Below are positions 58,600 to 64,000 of a stretch of 64,000 nt of DNA, piece after piece. Both the position numbers and the translations under genes were made by a program. The notes below the pieces were generated by a model. That model made no database searches and was not told the DNA's origin. It saw only the letters and a list, made by a program, of their open reading frames with translations. The DNA comes from Climacium dendroides. Its lineage: Eukaryota > Streptophyta > Bryopsida > Hypnales > Climaciaceae. Within the stretch, counting starts at the first letter, position 1; each line of letters starts with the position of its first letter. The stretch lies in NCBI GenBank assembly GCA_950106755.1, contig OX467086.1, forward strand, positions 16,572,001 to 16,636,000, in the 5' to 3' direction.

Positions 58600-61500
58600 A
58601 ATTTGTAGTCCATCAAGTTTGTAATTTGTAATTAGTAATTAATAATTTGTAATTTGTAATCTATAGTTTTTCAAATTTCAAATTTGTATGCATGTACAAT
58701 GTAAGATATGGACTCATTTTTTAACTCAATTTCATAATTAAATAAATAAATTCATAAGGTTATCTCACTATTGAGATCAGTGTGTTTCAATTTCATCTTA
58801 GAACTATTTATTCATCTTACTATTGAGGTTTAGTTTTTTCTTCAATTTTGGACCTATTTCTATTTAAATATTTTTATAATAAGTAGAAATTAGGTGTGTG
58901 TTTAAAAAAAATTTGGACTATCAATTCAATTTTTCAGTATAAAAAATTCGAAATTCGAAATCAATGGTGTAAATTTTTTTTAAGTTAAGATGATTAAAAA
59001 CCAAAAAATTTAGTTGAAGGAGATGCAAAATACATAAATGCAAAAATCTTGTAATATATAGGATTAAAGCTTTTGAAAAAATTTCCTCACATTTTTACAC
59101 TAATCTAGTGCAAGATCCTATGGTTAAATATGCAAAAACATAGATTTTAAAGTTATTTGCACTTTGCAATTGAAATGGCAATTTGAAGTGCTTTAAGATG
59201 GCAAAAAGGCTTTGGACTTTAGGAATTAGTCATAGTTCTAACTTTTGGTCATCTTTGGGGTCTTCAAATAGGTCATCAAGGTTGTCTATCAAAATTGCCC
59301 AAAATACACTAGTGTGAACAAAAACCAAATGTAGGGTGTTGAAGTATGCCCAAGAATTATACTTGCACTTGTTAAAATATAGATGATCAAAATTACTTAT
59401 GTATAAGATAAGGCGCCCATTTAAAGGGTTGTTTTGAAAATGAAGTGCAATGAGTATGAAGACAAAGCTTGAAGACCAAGTCAAATACTTTATATTCAAA
59501 GAGGCCTATAAGCACAATGTCGTGTATAAAGAGTTTGTTTTAGGAAAACACCAGTTTCCTAACTGTAGCTAGATGAGACTCAAAATACGAGGGAATATTG
59601 TGAATCATGTGAGGACATAAGTACTAAAAACTTCGTATACATGTGTCTAATACTTTGAACAACATACATATAAACCTACCCTTATAAATACTTGTACAAT
59701 CCTATATATATACTTGTGAGATACATACATTTCAAAATCTATACATATCCTTATACATCAAATTATATACATACATATATAAACATGTATCTCATAATAT
59801 GTTTATACATGTATATATCTTATATAAAGAAGGATTAAGCCAAAATTCATTACAAATAACCATATAAAACTCTTGTGAAAGTAGTCATTAGTTACATGGG
59901 TGCTATAGCCACATAAAAAACCCAAATTAGGAGTGTGAGAGCCTTTTGAAAAGCTAACACAAGCTTTTGTGATACATTCAAACTTCAAGTTAGAGTCATA
60001 TATTGTCCGATTACTATACTTGATCAAAGTCTTCTCCTCTAAATTTGATAGCAACTCAATACATCTTCACTTTTAAAGGCATAACTTACTTGTAAAAGCT
60101 CTAAATGCTTTGAGTCATAACTTTTTGAAAATCCAACAATGTCATATATAAAAAATTTGAATTTTAACTTCAAAATCAAAATACTCTATTTTTTATGACG
60201 CTTTGAAGTTATGACCAAAAAATCTAGCGGCAATTCCAATCTACCACTTTTTCAAGTTCATATTTCCTCTTCCTAGATCCAAATTAAGCATACCATAACT
60301 TTTTTTAAAGATAAAAAATTTATATACAACTACAATAATTTTCAAAACCATAAACACCTTAATGAAACTATGATAAACATTCAAAGCTTCTAATTCAAAA
60401 ATCCTATATTAGCTAACCTCCTCTCATTCCACTAGTCATAACTTTCACATACAAAGTCAAAACGGTGCAAATCATAGCTTTTTAGATTCACAATAACAAA
60501 ATAAACACCCTTTCAAATTTTCAAAACAAAATGCTTTATACATTGTTTGCAATCTCTCTCTAAATCCACAACAAAACGTATAGTTCAAAACAACTGTAGA
60601 GGAGGAGGAGGGAGAAGACCTTGACTCCTTATCAAATCTTAGAGGCCACATTATCCTTTGCCTAAGCCACATGGACACTTTCCACCTATTGGTTGAATTA
60701 TTTATCCCCTTTATAATTCCAATTTAACTTCTCACATGGACTACAAGTCAACAAACAAAATAAAGAAAGGTTAAATAATTTCTATCTTCCTTTTTTATAA
60801 CATAGCTAAACAAATCTAAATTTTTACCTTTTTTAATAAATAAAGGATAGAACTTTTTTTAAGATCTTATTGTTATAACTAGAAGTATAAATTCTTAACA
60901 CCTCGTAGCTAATCGCCAAGTCGTAGACTCGGTTGACTATCAAAGTCCATTAAAGGATTTTTTGCGGGTCTAGGTTTAAGTCTTGCTAAACTCATTGACT
61001 ATCATAGGTGGCCTACAACTTGGCACTTGCTAGTCAAAGCAAGAAATAAACAATCAACTGTCCACCTCCTCTCTTTGCCTAGTGACAAGATGCAAGACAC
61101 CTAAGATCCGTTAATAGACCCTTAAAATCACTAGCATTGAAATAAACTGTGGTTTCCACCATATCCCACGTTTTCTTTCTTTAATTCCTTCCTAGGAAAG
61201 GTTATTTATTCAAACTCAAGCAAACGCCACGTTAAACAAGGTTTCTATATAATAAAAGCATTTTTTTATTATGGCATCTACCATCTCCAAACTTGCACAT
61301 CTTCTAGTATATATCAATTCACTCTTCACCATCATCAATTTCACTCCCCACTTGTTTTTCATCATCTTCTTGTTCAAGTGATGATGGTAAGAGTGCATCC
61401 AAATCATTAGGAAAAAGCCTTTTATTTCTTTTTCGAAATGCTTTTATTCATCTGGGATTCTCAATGGTGTCCCACATAACTCTTGAAGTGAATATGTGGC

Positions 61501-61990
61501 ATTGTCATGTACTTTTGTTACCAAATAAAGTTTAAACCATAGTTGTACAAATTTTTGTAAAGCACTGTATTGATGTTCCAAAGTACTATTATAGACCAAC
61601 GCCTAATTGCCTACTTCAATTTTCTTAGCCTAAAATCAATGGATTTGGTCAAACCTTTCTTTATTGCACAATATTGTAGCTTTAAGTTTTTTCAATGCCA
61701 TTTGATGATCTTTAAGTAATTTTTCAAGTAGTTAAATATGGAGCCCTAGTAGTCTTTCATTGTTAATACCATCTTCCCATGACAAAAAAAATCCAAGTTG
61801 GAACTAACTCCTCTCCAAGCATTACAAGTTTCTATCTATGCATAAGTTTTATAGGCATATAACCTGTAACAATACTATAAGTGGTTCTATCAGCCCACAA
61901 AGCAAATAAAAGTAGTTTGAGCTAAAGATTAGGCTTCCTTTTCTAAACTTCGACCAATGCATAGATGATAAGAAAATGACCACTCTCAAT
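58600..61990. other. AT-rich repeats upstream of the retroelement remnant
   Basis: 58600-58680 has tandem TAATTTG units. 59640-59830 is rich in TATACATA-type microsatellite DNA. The remainder has no recognisable ORF. 60900-61990 may hold the retroelement's integrase tail and 3' LTR, but I cannot place an LTR boundary. Confidence 0.45.
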
Positions 61991-63662
61991 TTAGCCATTG
62001 GCTTTAAGATTATAGGCTATTGTTAGCCTTAATTGCACGTCATATCTACTGAAAAATTTTCTTGCTTTGGTTGTGTTCAATTCTCCTGTATTTGTACTCA
62101 TTTTGCCAATACTTCCATACCAATTGAAAATATCTTCAAAGATAAACTTACAAAGTCTTCCTATTGTTTTGACTTGTAGTGTTGTGCCTTCAACAAAATT
62201 TGAAAGCTCTTCTCTAGCCAAAACAAAATATCTCATACCCCAAAGTCTAGGTGGCATTGCAACCAAGTTGATCATCCATTGAAAATGAATAGTAAGAGGG
62301 TATGTAGGATGTAATTCATCCTTATACTTAACTTTGGATTGCAATTGACATACAATACATGAATCCATAAATTCTTTAACATCTTTGTATAATCTTTTCT
62401 ACTAGTAATGTTCCTTGACTTAGTATTGATCTTCTATAATTAGCCTAAAGTGCATCATAAAAAATTTTAATAACTTGTTTTTTGGTCTTTGAATTGTCCA
62501 CTACTCTCAATAGCACTATATTAGCTCTTTTTACCCTCTTCCATAGGAGTCTATCTTGCAATAGATAACCATAAGATTGATGTCTAATGTCTTTGAAAGT
62601 CTTATCTAACCAACAATTTTGCCTTCTCAAAATACTCAATAAAGTTCAATATCTTTCAATCTCGCTTTCAATCTTCTTTCATATAATTCTATTTTGAATG
62701 GCAAGACTTCACTAGCCACGCATTTCCCATCTATAGCCAAAACAGGGCTCCCATCTGAAGAGGCCTCATTTCTTTCACAAGCCATCATTTCCTCTTCATT
62801 GGCCCTGGACAACATGCCAACCATAGAATCCTTTTGTCAACAATATGCACAAGAATAAGGTTAAGTAATTTGATGTAGACTATCAATTGAAGCATCACAA
62901 TATCTAGCAAAGAACAATTTGCTATCATGCCAAATACAACAGGTAGGGGCAAATAATCAATCTTCAATATACCATTTGTTCTTATCAAATAATTTATGTT
63001 TACTTTGAGGGCTATGAATGCATTCCAAAATTCTTTTTTTACTTGTGGATATGCTTTATAACATTATGTAAGAACCCTTGCTCCAAAACGTATATCAAAT
63101 TGTCTCCCTTTTGCATCATTTTGCCCAATAGCCCATCTAATGGCTATTGGACTCGTGTCAACTATCATAACTACTTGTCTACCACTTTATAATCAATTTG
63201 TTTTAGAATTGTAGTGACCTCAAAATATCTTTCAACCCTTCCATAGCCAAGTCTTGCTCTTGCCTCTAAAGAAACTTATTTTTCTTTCTCTGTAGTTTGT
63301 AAAGAAGCTTTGATATATGAACAAAGTGAGGTATTCAAATTTGGTAGAATACACAAACTCCCAAATTTTTTTTACTTTCGTAATGTTGTTACACAAGCCT
63401 TTATGTTTCCAATAACATCAATCTTTTGAGGATTAGGTTTTTGTTCATACCATTCAAATAGATGCCCAACCACCAAAATGTCATTAACTCCAACCTTAGA
63501 TTTGTTGATAGAAAGAGTCAAATCCACCTCTTGAAGCCTCCTCAAAAATTTGGCAATGTCGTTAACATGTTCATTCACAAGCGATTTGCAATCATCATCT
63601 TGAAGAATCAAGTTCTTCACAATCTCCTTGCAACCTTTAATTGGAATGTTATTGTAGATCAA
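61991..63662 (-). pseudogene. Ty3/gypsy retrotransposon pol remnant (RT, RNase H, integrase)
   Basis: Read on the minus strand. 63662-63372 is reverse transcriptase: VNDIAKFLRRLQEVDLTLSI, then VGVNDILVVGHLFEWYEQKP. 62988-62636 covers the RNase H end, with MVGMLSRANEEE resembling 'ADGLSR.NEE'. 62639-62445 is the linker. 62368-61991 is integrase: CIVCQLQSKVKYKDELHPTY, then QWMINLVAMPPRLWGMRYFV, SNFVEGTTLQVKT and KMSTNTGELNTT. Frames change between the segments and stops intervene. The integrase catalytic acids are replaced: N for D in the WMxDLV context, N for D in the xxDxGELN context, and K for E in YNxxxNG. It continues beyond the window end or is truncated there. It cannot be active. Confidence 0.85.
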
Positions 63663-64000
63663 TAGAAAAATATCAATTGATGTTTAATTAGCTTCCTAGT
63701 ATGAACCTAGGCTAATTGTCAATCTACTTCCATTAAAATGAGTTTAAATATATTAAATGATAAATTGATTCTAAAAAGGGCAATTAGATTGCAACTGGTT
63801 CAAAACTAATAGATATAAAGAGAGGCGAAACTATGTGGTGGCTTTTATAAATTATCATTGAACCAATTCTTTGTGGCAAAGTAAGTGTTGGCAACACCAG
63901 ATCGACTTGGAAAAGGAGCTGTTGACTAAAATACAAATTGATCAACTAAGCACAAGGAGAGATGCTTTATTATGCTTTTGATGTGTGTAAGGTAGAAGCA

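Noticed and set aside
1..64000. tRNA, rRNA and known snRNA genes
   Set aside because: I looked for tRNA-like B-box/GTTCGA contexts and rRNA cores by eye and found none that fold convincingly; a covariance-model scan would be decisive.

Overview
This window is nuclear DNA from a land plant. The genes have GT-AG introns of roughly 70 to 1,400 bases, and the products include a plant-type rhamnogalacturonan lyase and a plastid-type PDZ protein. DNA transposons (CACTA elements, MITEs, large inverted-repeat elements) and a decayed Ty3/gypsy retroelement lie between genes. Short introns in compact genes set in AT-rich repeats, plus a gene type I associate with seed-free plants, suggest a bryophyte or other seed-free plant. 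This is inference; I cannot name the species.

Layout. 1-16105: the right-hand part of a very large CACTA (En/Spm) element. It carries a tnp2 transposase pseudogene on the minus strand, a divergent ORF2/TNPA-like pseudogene on the plus strand, and between them about 7.7 kb holding an AT-rich array of ~70-bp repeats and a captured, broken fragment of a ubiquitin-specific protease (UBP1/2 type). The right terminus (CTACTAGTG) is at 16105; the left terminus is outside the window. 17250-23932: a multi-exon gene for a ~1,130-1,190 residue protein combining a ParB-like DGNHRR domain, a basic coiled-coil segment and a circularly permuted (beta-class order) DNA amino-methyltransferase domain. Both catalytic motifs are altered, one in-frame stop is present, and the first intron holds a triplicated repeat and a 215-bp CACTA MITE. 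This is the most interesting locus here. 23933-29330: AT-rich intergenic DNA. 29335-31971: a four-exon plastid-type PDZ protein. 32251-37915: a 5.7-kb noncoding element with long inverted ends. 40459-44969: a complete 14-exon rhamnogalacturonan lyase (PL4) gene. 46505-48287 (minus): a small Ser/Pro-rich, probably nuclear protein, with a GC-rich promoter-like region near 49180-49560. 50338-53900: a second inverted-repeat element carrying a nested 162-bp CACTA MITE. 55100-58030: three copies of a short TIR-bearing MITE and a repeat related, in inverted orientation, to 34.8-36.1 kb. 61990-63662 (minus): a Ty3/gypsy pol remnant whose three integrase catalytic acids are all replaced.

Genes and decay. 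The host genes are unrelated in function and do not form a cluster. The disabling changes that can be read (stops in tnp2, CACTA ORF2 and the ParB-methyltransferase gene; Asp/Glu to Asn/Lys in the integrase) can nearly all be explained by C-to-T or G-to-A transitions. That fits decay of cytosine-methylated DNA. One apparent single-base frameshift in tnp2 is the exception.
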